Assembly (NCBI RefSeq): GCF_009807005.1
Contig: NZ_WUBR01000003.1
Coordinates: forward strand, 550,294-614,293
Length of the DNA: 64,000 nucleotides
Source of the DNA: Aurantiacibacter rhizosphaerae
GTDB taxonomy: Bacteria; Pseudomonadota; Alphaproteobacteria; Sphingomonadales; Sphingomonadaceae
Reading direction: 5' to 3'
Below are positions 50,482 to 59,695 of the stretch, piece after piece; position 1 is the first letter of the stretch, and each line of letters starts with the position of its first letter. A program made the translations under genes and the position numbers. The notes under the pieces were generated by a model. It was not told the origin of the DNA and ran no database searches. It saw only the letters and a list, made by a program, of their open reading frames with translations.

Positions 50482-52815
50482 ATGCGGGTTGGTCTAGTTA
50501 TTGGCGCTTCTATTGTTGCATTGTCCGCCAATCCGGTGGTGGCGCAGGAGGCAGCGGACACGCAGCGCAGTCCCGCCGCGCAGGATGGCGCCATCGTTGT
50601 CACGGCGCAGCGGCGTGAGCAGAACGTGCAGGACGTGCCGATTGCCATCAGTGTCGTCTCCGGCGATTCCCTGCAGGACGGACGCATCCGCACGATCGAC
50701 GAGATCGGCCAGCAGGTCAGCAATACGCAGATCTATCAGGACAAGGGCGGCAGCCAGCCCAACTGGACCATTCGCGGCGTGTCGCTGTTCGATTTCAATG
50801 TCAACAACAGCCCTTCCACCTCGATCTTCATTGACGAGGTTTACCAGCCGTCATCGGTGATGGGTTCAGGCGGCATTTTCGATCTGGAACGGGTGGAAGT
50901 GCTGCGTGGTCCGCAATCCGGCCTGTATGGTCGCAACTCGGTTGGCGGCGCGGTGCAGATCATCTCGCGCGAAGCCCGCCCCGGTGACAATGATGGCTAT
51001 ATCAATGTCGATTACGGTTCCTGGAACCGCTATCGCCTGGAGGCGGCCCAGTCTGTCACGCTGGGCGATAACACCGCGCTGCGTCTGGCAGTTCTCAATG
51101 ATGGCAGCTTTGGCGGCGGCTGGCAGGAAAGCCTGGCCGGTGGCCGCGATTGGGGAGAGCCGGACCGGCTGGCCGTGCGCGGCATCCTGCGTTCCGAAGT
51201 GGGCGCGCTGACGGCGAAGCTGAAGCTGTATTATGCCCGCGACAAGAGCGACACCGTGCTGGCGACTGCCGCGGCCCCCTATTCACCCACCTTCGATTTC
51301 TGCGACGCTGTTCTTGCCGGTAATCTTGATCAGGACAATTGCTTGACGCTGGCACAGCTGATCGATCCATCACTGGCGGGTGCCGGCGCGCAAAGCGATG
51401 ATGGCAAGCGTGTGCTGTCGCAGCCGATCAACCACCTGGACAATGAAGAGCTGAGCGCCACGCTGAACCTGTCCGTCGATGTGGGCGATCTCACCATCAC
51501 ATCGATCAGCGGCTATACGGATTTCGATTTCGGCTTCGATTTCGATTACGATGCCAGCCAGCTTAATCTTGGCGGCTGGACCGAACAGGCGGGCCTGCGC
51601 AATTTCAACCAGGAACTGCGCATCGCCTCCCCATCATCGGGCGCTTTGCGCTGGCAGGCGGGCGTGCTTTACACCAATTACAGGTTCGATGAATTCAAGG
51701 AATTCAACTGGACCGATAACCCCCTGCTGTTCGATACGTTCAACCCGATTTTCGGCGTCGGTTACCAGGATCTGTTCTTGGATGTGACCTATCGCCAAAA
51801 GACGCGCTATTGGGGCGTTTACGGCCAGTTCGATTACGATCTGACGCCCGATCTCACTTTCAGCGGTTCCCTGCGCTATTCCGATGAGAAGACGACATAT
51901 CGCGATGGCCGCACCGGCTTCCAGTCGATCACCAGCTTCCCTGCGCCGGACGGTATTGACCTGATCCCGGTGGGCGCCATCGATCGTGATTATTCGCTGG
52001 GCGATCATTTCACCGGATCGGCAACGCTATCATATCGCCCCACGGCTGAATCCATGGTCTACGCCACGATTGCGCGCGGCTATAAATCCGGCGGCGTTCC
52101 GGGCGGTTTCCCGCAAACCACGGAAGACACGCTGCCGTATGAGGAGGAATTCGTCCTCAACTACGAAGCCGGTTTCCGCACGCAGTGGCTGGATCGCGCG
52201 CTGCAGATCAACGGGTCGATCTTTCATTACGACCATGACGATATCCAGGCATTCTCCACCGTGCCCAGCACCCTTACGCCGGGGCAGTTCGCCTTCCGCC
52301 TCACCAACATCGGCGATGGCTATAATTTCGGCGGAGAGCTGGAAGTGGTGGCACGGCCCGTGTGGGGCCTGCGCCTGGGCGCGTCGGTCGGCTATCTGAA
52401 GACAAAGATTACCGATAGTGACAAGGTCTTCTTCTCCTTCGATAACCAGGCCATCCCGTGGGAAGGCCAGCGACTGGATTACGCCCCGACATGGAGCGGC
52501 AATCTGTTCGCCACATACACCACCGACGTAAGCGAAACGAAGGAGCTGACACTGGCGGCAGATTACAACTTCCGATCGCGCCTGCGCTATGGCCAGACGC
52601 TGGTTGACGAAGCGCTTCGCGCCGTGCCCGGCTACGGCGTGGCCAATGGCCGGATCGCGCTGGAGGATGATGCCGGCTGGTCTGTCGTCCTGTGGTCGAA
52701 GAACCTGCTGGACAAGGCCTATATCACCGATGCCAGCAATGATGGTGTTGGCAGTTACTACCGCACCTATGGCGAACCGCGATCCATCGGCGTGGCGCTG
52801 GGCTTCCGCTGGTGA
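50482..52815 (+). CDS. TonB-dependent outer-membrane receptor (amine module)
   Basis: A 777-residue receptor. GGGAG precedes ATG 50482; the signal peptide ends NPVVAQ (about residue 22). The TonB-box-like AIVVTAQRRE, the plug core EVLRGPQSGLYGRNSVGGAV and the terminal strand VALGFRW are present. It lies 44 bases after the PuuB-like gene and overlaps the MFS gene by four bases, so all three are probably one transcript. The ligand is inferred to be the amine- or amide-containing compound handled by this cluster. Confidence 0.92.
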   Translation: MRVGLVIGASIVALSANPVVAQEAADTQRSPAAQDGAIVVTAQRREQNVQDVPIAISVVSGDSLQDGRIRTIDEIGQQVSNTQIYQDKGGSQPNWTIRGVSLFDFNVNNSPSTSIFIDEVYQPSSVMGSGGIFDLERVEVLRGPQSGLYGRNSVGGAVQIISREARPGDNDGYINVDYGSWNRYRLEAAQSVTLGDNTALRLAVLNDGSFGGGWQESLAGGRDWGEPDRLAVRGILRSEVGALTAKLKLYYARDKSDTVLATAAAPYSPTFDFCDAVLAGNLDQDNCLTLAQLIDPSLAGAGAQSDDGKRVLSQPINHLDNEELSATLNLSVDVGDLTITSISGYTDFDFGFDFDYDASQLNLGGWTEQAGLRNFNQELRIASPSSGALRWQAGVLYTNYRFDEFKEFNWTDNPLLFDTFNPIFGVGYQDLFLDVTYRQKTRYWGVYGQFDYDLTPDLTFSGSLRYSDEKTTYRDGRTGFQSITSFPAPDGIDLIPVGAIDRDYSLGDHFTGSATLSYRPTAESMVYATIARGYKSGGVPGGFPQTTEDTLPYEEEFVLNYEAGFRTQWLDRALQINGSIFHYDHDDIQAFSTVPSTLTPGQFAFRLTNIGDGYNFGGELEVVARPVWGLRLGASVGYLKTKITDSDKVFFSFDNQAIPWEGQRLDYAPTWSGNLFATYTTDVSETKELTLAADYNFRSRLRYGQTLVDEALRAVPGYGVANGRIALEDDAGWSVVLWSKNLLDKAYITDASNDGVGSYYRTYGEPRSIGVALGFRW

Positions 52816-53972
52816 ACGCACCTGCGCCCGATACTGCTCAACGGCGCATCGATATTGCCGCAGCGATCGGGTACGGAATATGCGGTGTCGCCATCCTTTC
52901 GCTGCAGCCCCTCGCATTCGGCCCATTGGTTGAAGCGGGGCGGCTGAGCGAGAGCAACCTTGGTGCGATTGCCGGGCTGGAAACTGCCGGACTGGCGCTG
53001 TCCTCCGCCGTTCTGCCCGGCTGGATCAGCGGCAAGAATATCCGGCCCAAGCTGGCGTTGCTGGCTGTCGTCGTGCTGGTGTGCAATTTGCTTACGCCCC
53101 ATGTCGGCTATTCAACCGGGCTGTGGCTGACCCGCCTGCTTTGCGGACTTGCCGAAGGCGGCGTTCTGGCGGGTGCCTTCGTCGTGCTGTTCCATTCCGG
53201 AAAGCCTGACCGGATGAACGCGCTGTTCCTGGCGGTGTCTAACATCGTCATCGCGCTGATATCCTATCTCGTGCCGACCGTGATCCTGCCGCAATTCGGC
53301 ACTTCCGGCCCGTTTTCCGTGCTGGCGGGGCTGGCGCTGGCTGCGCTGATTGCCGTGTTTGCGATCGGTCATAAGCCTGAACCCATGCCCGCACCTGTCA
53401 GCACATGGCGCAGCTGGCCGTTTGCCACCTGGCTGGTGCTGGTGGGCATCGTCTTGCAGAATGCGGGCGTCGTATCGGGCTGGGTGTTCTTGGAATCGAC
53501 GGCACGCGCGGCGGACCTTGGGGCGCAGCCTCTGGCGCTGTCGGCTTCGCTGGGACTGCTGGCACAGGTGGCCGGCGCGTCCACGGTGGCGCTGATCGGC
53601 TATCGACTGCCAGCGGGCAAGGCGCTGGTGATCGGCGGCACGGCACTGGCCGGGGCGATCCTGTGGCTCGGCCATCCCAGCAGCGCGCTGACCTTTATCC
53701 TGCCGAATGTGGTGATGGGCGCCTTCTGGCTGGCGCTGCTGCCGCTTTCGATCAAGCTGGTTTGCGAGATCGAGCGCAATCACCACGCCCTGTATCTCAC
53801 CGCCGCAGCACAGCTTCTGGGGATGAGCCTGGGGCCGCTGATCTCTTCGCTTTTCGTATCGAGTGAGACGGTGAAACCTGCCTATTGGGTTGGCTTTACC
53901 TTGGCGATGCTGGCCGTGGGCGCTTTCGCCCTGGCGGCCAATTCGGCTGACCGTATACGACGTACCGCTTAA
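52812..53972 (+). CDS. MFS transporter
   Basis: A 386-residue protein with about 12 hydrophobic segments and MFS-like organisation: GICGVAILSLQPLAFGPLVEAG (helix 1), GLWLTRLLCGLAEGGVLAGAFVVL (helices 3-4) and a second half beginning near TWRSWPFATWLVLVGIV. The GTG start overlaps the TonB receptor stop (GTGA), so it is translationally coupled. It would carry across the inner membrane whatever the receptor admits. The specific subfamily is not clear to me. Confidence 0.82.
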   Translation: MNAPAPDTAQRRIDIAAAIGYGICGVAILSLQPLAFGPLVEAGRLSESNLGAIAGLETAGLALSSAVLPGWISGKNIRPKLALLAVVVLVCNLLTPHVGYSTGLWLTRLLCGLAEGGVLAGAFVVLFHSGKPDRMNALFLAVSNIVIALISYLVPTVILPQFGTSGPFSVLAGLALAALIAVFAIGHKPEPMPAPVSTWRSWPFATWLVLVGIVLQNAGVVSGWVFLESTARAADLGAQPLALSASLGLLAQVAGASTVALIGYRLPAGKALVIGGTALAGAILWLGHPSSALTFILPNVVMGAFWLALLPLSIKLVCEIERNHHALYLTAAAQLLGMSLGPLISSLFVSSETVKPAYWVGFTLAMLAVGAFALAANSADRIRRTA

Positions 53973-53987
53973 AGAAGGGCAGAACAG

Positions 53988-55133
53988 ATGGTTTGGACTA
54001 CGCGCGACATTGGCCTTTTCAGAGGTGTGCCGCAGGTTGAAAATTTCCGCCACATGGCCAGCGTAACCCCGTGCCGACGCATCAACCGCGCCACGAATGC
54101 CTTTCCCATACCGGAGAATGACACCGCATTCAGCCTGCCGTCCGCCTTCGATGCCCTGGGCAAGACGCATGACATGGCGGCCTTCCTTGACGATGTGACC
54201 ACCACCGGCCTGATGGTGCTGCACAAGGGAGAGAAGGTTTACGAGAACTACTGGCACGGCAACCGCGCCGATACGCAGGTTGCCATCTTCAGTTGCACGA
54301 AAAGCTTCGTCTCCACCCTGGTCGCCTGCGCCTTGCGCGATGGGCATATCGCCAGCGTGGACGATACGGCAGACACATACGCGCCCGAACTCAAGGGCTC
54401 CGGCTACGAAGGCGTGCGGATAGAGGATATCCTGCAAATGTCCTCCGGAGTGCGCTGGAACGAGGATTATGGCGATCCCAACTCCGATATCGCGCGTTTC
54501 GCCGCCGCGTATCTTGAGCCTGCATCCTTTGACGCGGTGTGCGCATCCCTGCCGCGAGAGCATGAGCCGGGCACCTACAATCGCTATAACACCTGTGACA
54601 CGCATGTTCTGGGCATGATAGTCAGCCGCGCGGTTGGCATGTCGCTAACCGATTACCTGCAACAGCAGGTGTGGGATGTGCTGGGCATGGAGGATGACTC
54701 CTTCATTCTGGTTGATGGAGAAGGCGTGGAAGCGGCAGGCATGGGCCTGCAGGTCACCTTGCGGGATATGGCAAAGCTGGGCCAGCTGATGCTGCGCGGC
54801 GGGATTTCTCCAGATGGTGCAAAGCTGTTGCCCGATGGCTGGATCGCCCACTGTGCAACGGCCAGCAAACCTCATCTGATGCCCGGTAAACGGCCTAATG
54901 CCAGCTATCCCTGGGGCTATGGCTACCAATGGTGGATCCCGGATGAGACCGGCGTCTTCACCGCATTGGGCGTCTATCACCAGATGATCTGGGTCGATCA
55001 GGATCGCGATGTCGTGATCGCCAAGACCACTGCCTATCCCGAATTCGGGCAGGATCACGATGATGAAGATCGGGTGGACGCACTGCATTTTGCGGCATGC
55101 CACGCCATCGCCGCAGCCGCGGCTGGCCAGTAA
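53988..55133 (+). CDS. Serine hydrolase of the beta-lactamase/NylB (6-aminohexanoate-dimer hydrolase) family
   Basis: A 381-residue penicillin-binding-protein-like hydrolase. The SxxK motif is SCTK (Ser102, Lys105), and the second motif lies in YNRYNTCDTHVLG (Tyr200). Family traits are EDILQMSSGVRWNEDYGDP and the C-terminal GYGYQWWIPDETGVFTALG. No signal peptide is seen, so it acts in the cytoplasm. NylB-type members cleave amide-linked aminohexanoate oligomers, while others cleave esters. Sitting after the transporter and before an omega-aminotransferase, it may release an amino acid or amine from an amide. It starts 15 bases after the MFS stop. Confidence 0.85.
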   Translation: MVWTTRDIGLFRGVPQVENFRHMASVTPCRRINRATNAFPIPENDTAFSLPSAFDALGKTHDMAAFLDDVTTTGLMVLHKGEKVYENYWHGNRADTQVAIFSCTKSFVSTLVACALRDGHIASVDDTADTYAPELKGSGYEGVRIEDILQMSSGVRWNEDYGDPNSDIARFAAAYLEPASFDAVCASLPREHEPGTYNRYNTCDTHVLGMIVSRAVGMSLTDYLQQQVWDVLGMEDDSFILVDGEGVEAAGMGLQVTLRDMAKLGQLMLRGGISPDGAKLLPDGWIAHCATASKPHLMPGKRPNASYPWGYGYQWWIPDETGVFTALGVYHQMIWVDQDRDVVIAKTTAYPEFGQDHDDEDRVDALHFAACHAIAAAAAGQ

Positions 55134-55189
55134 GGACAAGAAGATTGGCGGCGTTGATGTGCAAGGTCTGCACCGATGCCACCATGTGA

Positions 55190-56596
55190 ATGGATCACGC
55201 CATGACCGATAATCTTTCCGCCAAGGATAAGCGCAGCCTGTTTCACGCGGTCTCGTCCATCGCCGATACTGCCAGCTCCGGCCCCTTCGTGCTGAGCCAC
55301 GGCAAGGGCAGCACGGTGACGGATGAGCATGGGCGTGACTATATCGACATGGGGGCAGGGCTGTGGTGCGTGAACATCGGCTATGGCCGTGACGAGGTGG
55401 CCGATGCCGTGGCGCAGGCGACGCGCCAGCTGAGTTTTCAGCACCTGTTCGGCGGGGCCGCGTCTGCCCCGGCCATCGAACTGGCGGACCGATTGCTCAC
55501 CCTGTTTCGGGAGCGTGCAAATGCGCCGCACATGGCCCGCGTGTTCTTTGGATCATCGGGATCAGACGCGAATGACACCGCGTACAAGATGGTGCTGCAC
55601 TACCATAACCTGATCGGCAAGCCGCAGAAGAAGAAGGTGATTTCCCGCCACGGCGCCTATCATGGATTGACCTATGCTGCCGGCAGCCTGACCGGCATCC
55701 CCGCCTATCACAAGGCGTTCGACATGCCTGCCCACGGCGTGCTGCACGTAGATGCGCCGCATTATTATCGCGGCGCCATGGCAGGAGAGAGCGAGGCGGA
55801 TTTTGCCGCGCGCATGGTGGCGCAATTGCGCGACACGATAGAGCGCGAGGGGCCGGAAACGATTGCCGCATTCTGGGCAGAGCCGGTGATGGGCACAGGC
55901 GGCGTGATCCCGCCGCCGCAGGGGTATTTCGAAGGTGTGCAGCAATTGCTGGCACAGCACGATATTCTGTTCGTGGCGGACGAGGTGATCACCGGATTTG
56001 GCCGGACCGGCGAATGGTTCGGCACCGGCCGCTATGATCTGAAACCCGATATCGTCAATCTCGCCAAGGGGCTGACCAGTGCCTATCAGCCGCTGTCTGC
56101 CACGATTGTGGGGGACCGGATCTGGGATGTGCTGGAGGGCGCATCGGCGCAGCACGGTGCCTTCATGCATGGCTTCACCTATTCCGGCCACCCGGTGTGC
56201 TGCGCGGCGGCACTGGCGGTGCTGGATATCATGGAGAGCGAGAGCATCGTCGATCCGGTCGCCGCGAAGGGGGAGCGGCTGCTGGCTAGCCTCAAGCAGC
56301 GATTGAAAGATCATCCCTTCGTGGGCGATATTCGTGGCGCGGGCCTGATGGTGGCGATCGAATATCTTGCCGATCCCGCCACGAAACGGGACTTTGCCGG
56401 CATGGCTGGCCACAAGATCGTGGCCGCCCATGTGCGGGAGGAAGGCGTGCTGTCGCGCGCCTTGCCGTGGATGCCGGTAACCTCGCTGTCACCGCCGCTG
56501 GTGATCGCCGATGCCGAACTGGATGAGGCTATCGAACGCTATGCAAAGGGGGCCGAGCGCGCGCTTCCCCAATTGGAGAGCGCAGCCTCGGCCTGA
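55190..56596 (+). CDS. Class III omega-aminotransferase
   Basis: A 468-residue fold-type I transaminase, close to the putrescine/beta-alanine-pyruvate group (SpuC-like). The PLP Lys293 is in [15 protein letters not shown], Asp264 in [18 protein letters not shown], and the phosphate-binding [10 protein letters not shown] at 120-129. The substrate-side [14 protein letters not shown] and [13 protein letters not shown] are typical of this group. ATGs at 55190 and 55202 both lack a good SD. It would remove the terminal amino group from the compound set free by the NylB-like hydrolase. It is convergent with pccR. Confidence 0.88.
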   Translation: MDHAMTDNLSAKDKRSLFHAVSSIADTASSGPFVLSHGKGSTVTDEHGRDYIDMGAGLWCVNIGYGRDEVADAVAQATRQLSFQHLFGGAASAPAIELADRLLTLFRERANAPHMARVFFGSSGSDANDTAYKMVLHYHNLIGKPQKKKVISRHGAYHGLTYAAGSLTGIPAYHKAFDMPAHGVLHVDAPHYYRGAMAGESEADFAARMVAQLRDTIEREGPETIAAFWAEPVMGTGGVIPPPQGYFEGVQQLLAQHDILFVADEVITGFGRTGEWFGTGRYDLKPDIVNLAKGLTSAYQPLSATIVGDRIWDVLEGASAQHGAFMHGFTYSGHPVCCAAALAVLDIMESESIVDPVAAKGERLLASLKQRLKDHPFVGDIRGAGLMVAIEYLADPATKRDFAGMAGHKIVAAHVREEGVLSRALPWMPVTSLSPPLVIADAELDEAIERYAKGAERALPQLESAASA

Positions 56597-56622
56597 ATTT
56601 GCGTCATCGATGATGAGGCCGT

Positions 56623-58050
56623 TCAGATCGGGCGGGGCGGTTCTTCGAGGTCGTAAGGGACTACGCTTCTCTTGTAGTGATCGATGCTGATCACCTGGTC
56701 GCTGGGCGGATATGCGCGCTGATCGCAGCTGATCCGGGGGCAGATGCGGCAGGATACGCCAATGGGGGTCGTCTCGTCATCGGAGCCGGTGCCGATTGAA
56801 TCGGCATAGACGAAATCGTCGCTATGCTTGGCTTCGCACCCCAGCGCCACGGCATAGCGCCTGGGGTTCTTGTCGAACCGGCCCGATGTTTTCACCAGAC
56901 CCTTCGCCATGGAAACATAGCGCATGCCATCGGGCATCTCTGCCAGCTGCACCAATATGCGATCGGGAATGGCCACGGCCTCGTGGACAATCCACAGCGG
57001 ACAGGCGCCGCCATAGCGGGCGAACTGCAATTGCGTGGCGCTGTGCCGCTTGGTGATGTTGCCCGCCATATCCACCCGGCAGAAGAACACCGGCAGCCCG
57101 CTCGATGTTTCGCGCTGCAGGCTGGAGAGGCGATGGCATGTCTGTTCGAAACTGGTGCGGAAGATCAGGCTGATCCGGTCGATATCGTGCCGGAATTCCC
57201 GCGCGGCTTTCCGAAACCGTTCGTAAGGCATCAGGAAAGCGCCAGCGGCGTAATTTGCCAAGCCCACCTTCAGCAGTTCGCGTGCAGTGTCCGTGCGCAA
57301 CTGCGCGGCAGACGCGATATCCGTGATCGCGTCGCTCAGCGAACAGGTGACCAGGTGATAGGCCACCTGAAACCGTATCCCTGAGGGCGATTGTCCGGCA
57401 TTGATGTGCAGCCGCTTCTGCTCATTATCGAAGCGGCGCAGCGTCTCGCTCTGTTCCAGCACCACATCCACGCCGTAGCGGTCCTTCAGATGCCCGCGCA
57501 TCGCGGCTCCGCTAACGTGATCGTGCTCGTCCAGCATCGATTCCGCCAGCTTTTCTGCCGACTTGTCCAGCAGATCGACATAGTTGTTCGATATGTGAAA
57601 CCAGTCCCGCACCTCTTCCCACGGCAGCCGCGCGCCAATCGAACTGTCGACCGATATCGCCTCGTCCACCACTTCCAGCCGCTGGCTGGTGCGGCGATAA
57701 ATCTCGTGCAGATCGATGAAGCGGCGGGCAAATTCGGGCTGTTGTTCGGCCAGCTTCACCAGCCTGTCTGGCGGCATCTGGTCCCCGAACACGGGATCGC
57801 CCACCGCCTCCCTCAGGGCATGGGCCAGCCGCTCCGTTTCATCGACGGCGAAATCCTGCCAGTCGATCGGAAACAGGGTGGCCAGCCGCTCTGAAAGATT
57901 GGGGGTAAGCGGGCGGTCGTCATGCTCCAGCTGGCTGAGGTAGGAGGAGCTGATACCCAGCGATTGCGCCAGATCGTTCTGCTGCAATCCCCTGGCTGTT
58001 CGCAGCTTCCTGAGCTGCGGACCAGCGAAGATTCTCGGGCGTTTTGTCAT
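56623..58050 (-). CDS. pccR: Short-chain acyl-CoA-responsive regulator PccR (ScfR family)
   Basis: A 475-residue regulator: an N-terminal XRE helix-turn-helix (about 9-65, LRKLRTARGLQQNDLAQSLGISSSYLSQLEHDDRPL), a central helical region, and a C-terminal domain with the family signature CRICPRISCDQRAYPP. ScfR proteins such as PccR, MccR and RamB sense short-chain acyl-CoA. It is divergent from pccB, and three TTTGCAAA boxes, the known PccR recognition motif, lie directly upstream of its start. It should control the propionyl-CoA carboxylase and mutase genes that follow and also itself. Confidence 0.92.
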   Translation of the reverse strand: MTKRPRIFAGPQLRKLRTARGLQQNDLAQSLGISSSYLSQLEHDDRPLTPNLSERLATLFPIDWQDFAVDETERLAHALREAVGDPVFGDQMPPDRLVKLAEQQPEFARRFIDLHEIYRRTSQRLEVVDEAISVDSSIGARLPWEEVRDWFHISNNYVDLLDKSAEKLAESMLDEHDHVSGAAMRGHLKDRYGVDVVLEQSETLRRFDNEQKRLHINAGQSPSGIRFQVAYHLVTCSLSDAITDIASAAQLRTDTARELLKVGLANYAAGAFLMPYERFRKAAREFRHDIDRISLIFRTSFEQTCHRLSSLQRETSSGLPVFFCRVDMAGNITKRHSATQLQFARYGGACPLWIVHEAVAIPDRILVQLAEMPDGMRYVSMAKGLVKTSGRFDKNPRRYAVALGCEAKHSDDFVYADSIGTGSDDETTPIGVSCRICPRISCDQRAYPPSDQVISIDHYKRSVVPYDLEEPPRPI

Positions 58051-58063
58051 GGCTCAAGCATAT

Positions 58064-58094
58064 TTTGCAAATTCGGGTTTTGCAAATTTGCAAA
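58064..58094. promoter_or_regulatory. Three TTTGCAAA boxes, PccR operators
   Basis: Perfect TTTGCAAA palindromes occur at 58064-58071, 58079-58086 and 58087-58094, the last two directly abutting. They lie 14 bases upstream of pccR and about 70-100 bases upstream of pccB. TTTGCAAA is the motif bound by PccR-type regulators, so assignment is firm. Confidence 0.85.
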
Positions 58095-58162
58095 TTAACA
58101 TTGGACGCCTCGCTTTTTAGGCGACATTCCCCCAGCCTTGTCCAAGGTCACTCAGGTTTGAA

Positions 58163-59695
58163 ATGTCAGCCAATATTGCCGAGATGGAACGTCGCCGAGA
58201 AGCCGCCCGCATGGGTGGCGGCCAGAAGCGTATCGATGCGCAGCATGGCAAGGGTAAGCTAACCGCGCGAGAGCGGCTGGACGTGCTGTTGGACGAGGGC
58301 AGCTTCGAAGAGCTGGACACCTATGTCGAGCATGACTGCGTGGATTTCGGTATGCAGGACCAGAAGATCCCCGGCGATGGCGTGGTCACCGGCAGCGGCA
58401 CGATCAATGGCCGGCTTGTCTATGTCTTCAGCCAGGATTTCACCGTCTTTGGCGGTTCATTGTCCAAGCGTCATGCGGAGAAGATCTGCAAGGTGATGGA
58501 CAACGCCATGAAAATGGGCGCGCCCGTTATCGGATTGAACGACAGCGGCGGCGCGCGCATCCAGGAAGGCGTGGCCAGCCTTGGCGGCTATGCCGAGGTG
58601 TTTCAGCGCAACGTGCTGGCATCGGGCGTGGTGCCGCAGCTCAGCCTGATCATGGGGCCATGCGCGGGCGGGGCGGTGTATTCGCCCGCCATGACGGACT
58701 TCATCTTCATGGTGAAGGACAGCTCCTACATGTTCGTGACCGGTCCGGAAGTGGTGAAGACGGTCACCAATGAAGAGGTGACGCAGGAAGACCTTGGCGG
58801 TGCGGTGGTGCACACCACGAAAACCAGCGTGGCCGACCTTGCGCTGGAAAACGATATCGAGGCGCTGCTGGCCGCGCGCGAGATGATCGGCTTTGTACCG
58901 GCCAACAACCGCGCCGAACTGCCCACCGTGCCGACGGACGACCCGTGGGATCGCATCGAAGACAGCCTGGACACGCTGATCCCGGCCAGCTCCAACATGC
59001 CTTACGACATGCATGAGCTGATCGGCAAAGTGGTGGATGATGGCAATTTCTTTGAAATCCAGCCGAAGCACGGCGGCAACATCATCACCGGCTTTGGCCG
59101 GATAGAAGGCAAGCCCATCGGCATTGTCGCCAACCAGCCGATGGTACTGGCGGGCGTGCTGGATATCGATGCCAGCCGCAAGGCCGCGCGCTTCGTGCGG
59201 TTCTGCGATGCCTTCAGCATTCCCATCATCACCTTCGTGGACGTGCCCGGCTTCCTTCCCGGCACCAGCCAGGAACACAACGGCATCATCAAGCACGGCG
59301 CAAAGCTGCTGTTCGCTTATGCCGAGGCGACCGTGCCCAAGATCACCGTGATCACGCGCAAGGCATATGGCGGCGCGTATGACGTGATGGCATCAAAGCA
59401 TCTGCGCGGCGATCTCAACTATGCCTGGCCCACCGCCGAGATCGCGGTGATGGGCGCGAAGGGCGCGGTGGAGATCATCTTCCGGCAGGATCGCGACAAT
59501 CCGGACAAGATCGCCGAGAAAACTAAGGAATATGAAGACCGCTTCGCCAACCCCTTCGTGGCGGCATCGCGCGGTTATATCGACGAGGTGATCTACCCGC
59601 GTTCCACCCGCCGCCGCATCGCGCTGGGCTTGCGCAAGCTGGCCACGAAGCAGCTCGAAAACCCCTGGAAAAAGCACGATAATCTGCCGCTATGA
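58163..59695 (+). CDS. pccB: Propionyl-CoA carboxylase beta chain
   Basis: A 510-residue carboxyltransferase that moves CO2 from biotin on PccA to propionyl-CoA, giving (S)-methylmalonyl-CoA. The N-terminal [20 protein letters not shown] and the acyl-CoA site [21 protein letters not shown] are present. [53 protein letters not shown] and [19 protein letters not shown] are the usual core motifs. The length is normal. The stop overlaps the mutase start (ATGA). It is divergent from pccR with TTTGCAAA operators between. Confidence 0.95.
   Translation: MSANIAEMERRREAARMGGGQKRIDAQHGKGKLTARERLDVLLDEGSFEELDTYVEHDCVDFGMQDQKIPGDGVVTGSGTINGRLVYVFSQDFTVFGGSLSKRHAEKICKVMDNAMKMGAPVIGLNDSGGARIQEGVASLGGYAEVFQRNVLASGVVPQLSLIMGPCAGGAVYSPAMTDFIFMVKDSSYMFVTGPEVVKTVTNEEVTQEDLGGAVVHTTKTSVADLALENDIEALLAAREMIGFVPANNRAELPTVPTDDPWDRIEDSLDTLIPASSNMPYDMHELIGKVVDDGNFFEIQPKHGGNIITGFGRIEGKPIGIVANQPMVLAGVLDIDASRKAARFVRFCDAFSIPIITFVDVPGFLPGTSQEHNGIIKHGAKLLFAYAEATVPKITVITRKAYGGAYDVMASKHLRGDLNYAWPTAEIAVMGAKGAVEIIFRQDRDNPDKIAEKTKEYEDRFANPFVAASRGYIDEVIYPRSTRRRIALGLRKLATKQLENPWKKHDNLPL

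Noticed and set aside
53988..55133. Beta-lactamase resistance determinant
   Set aside because: It lacks a signal peptide and resembles NylB/esterase-type serine hydrolases in a catabolic cluster; an SxxK motif alone does not imply antibiotic hydrolysis.
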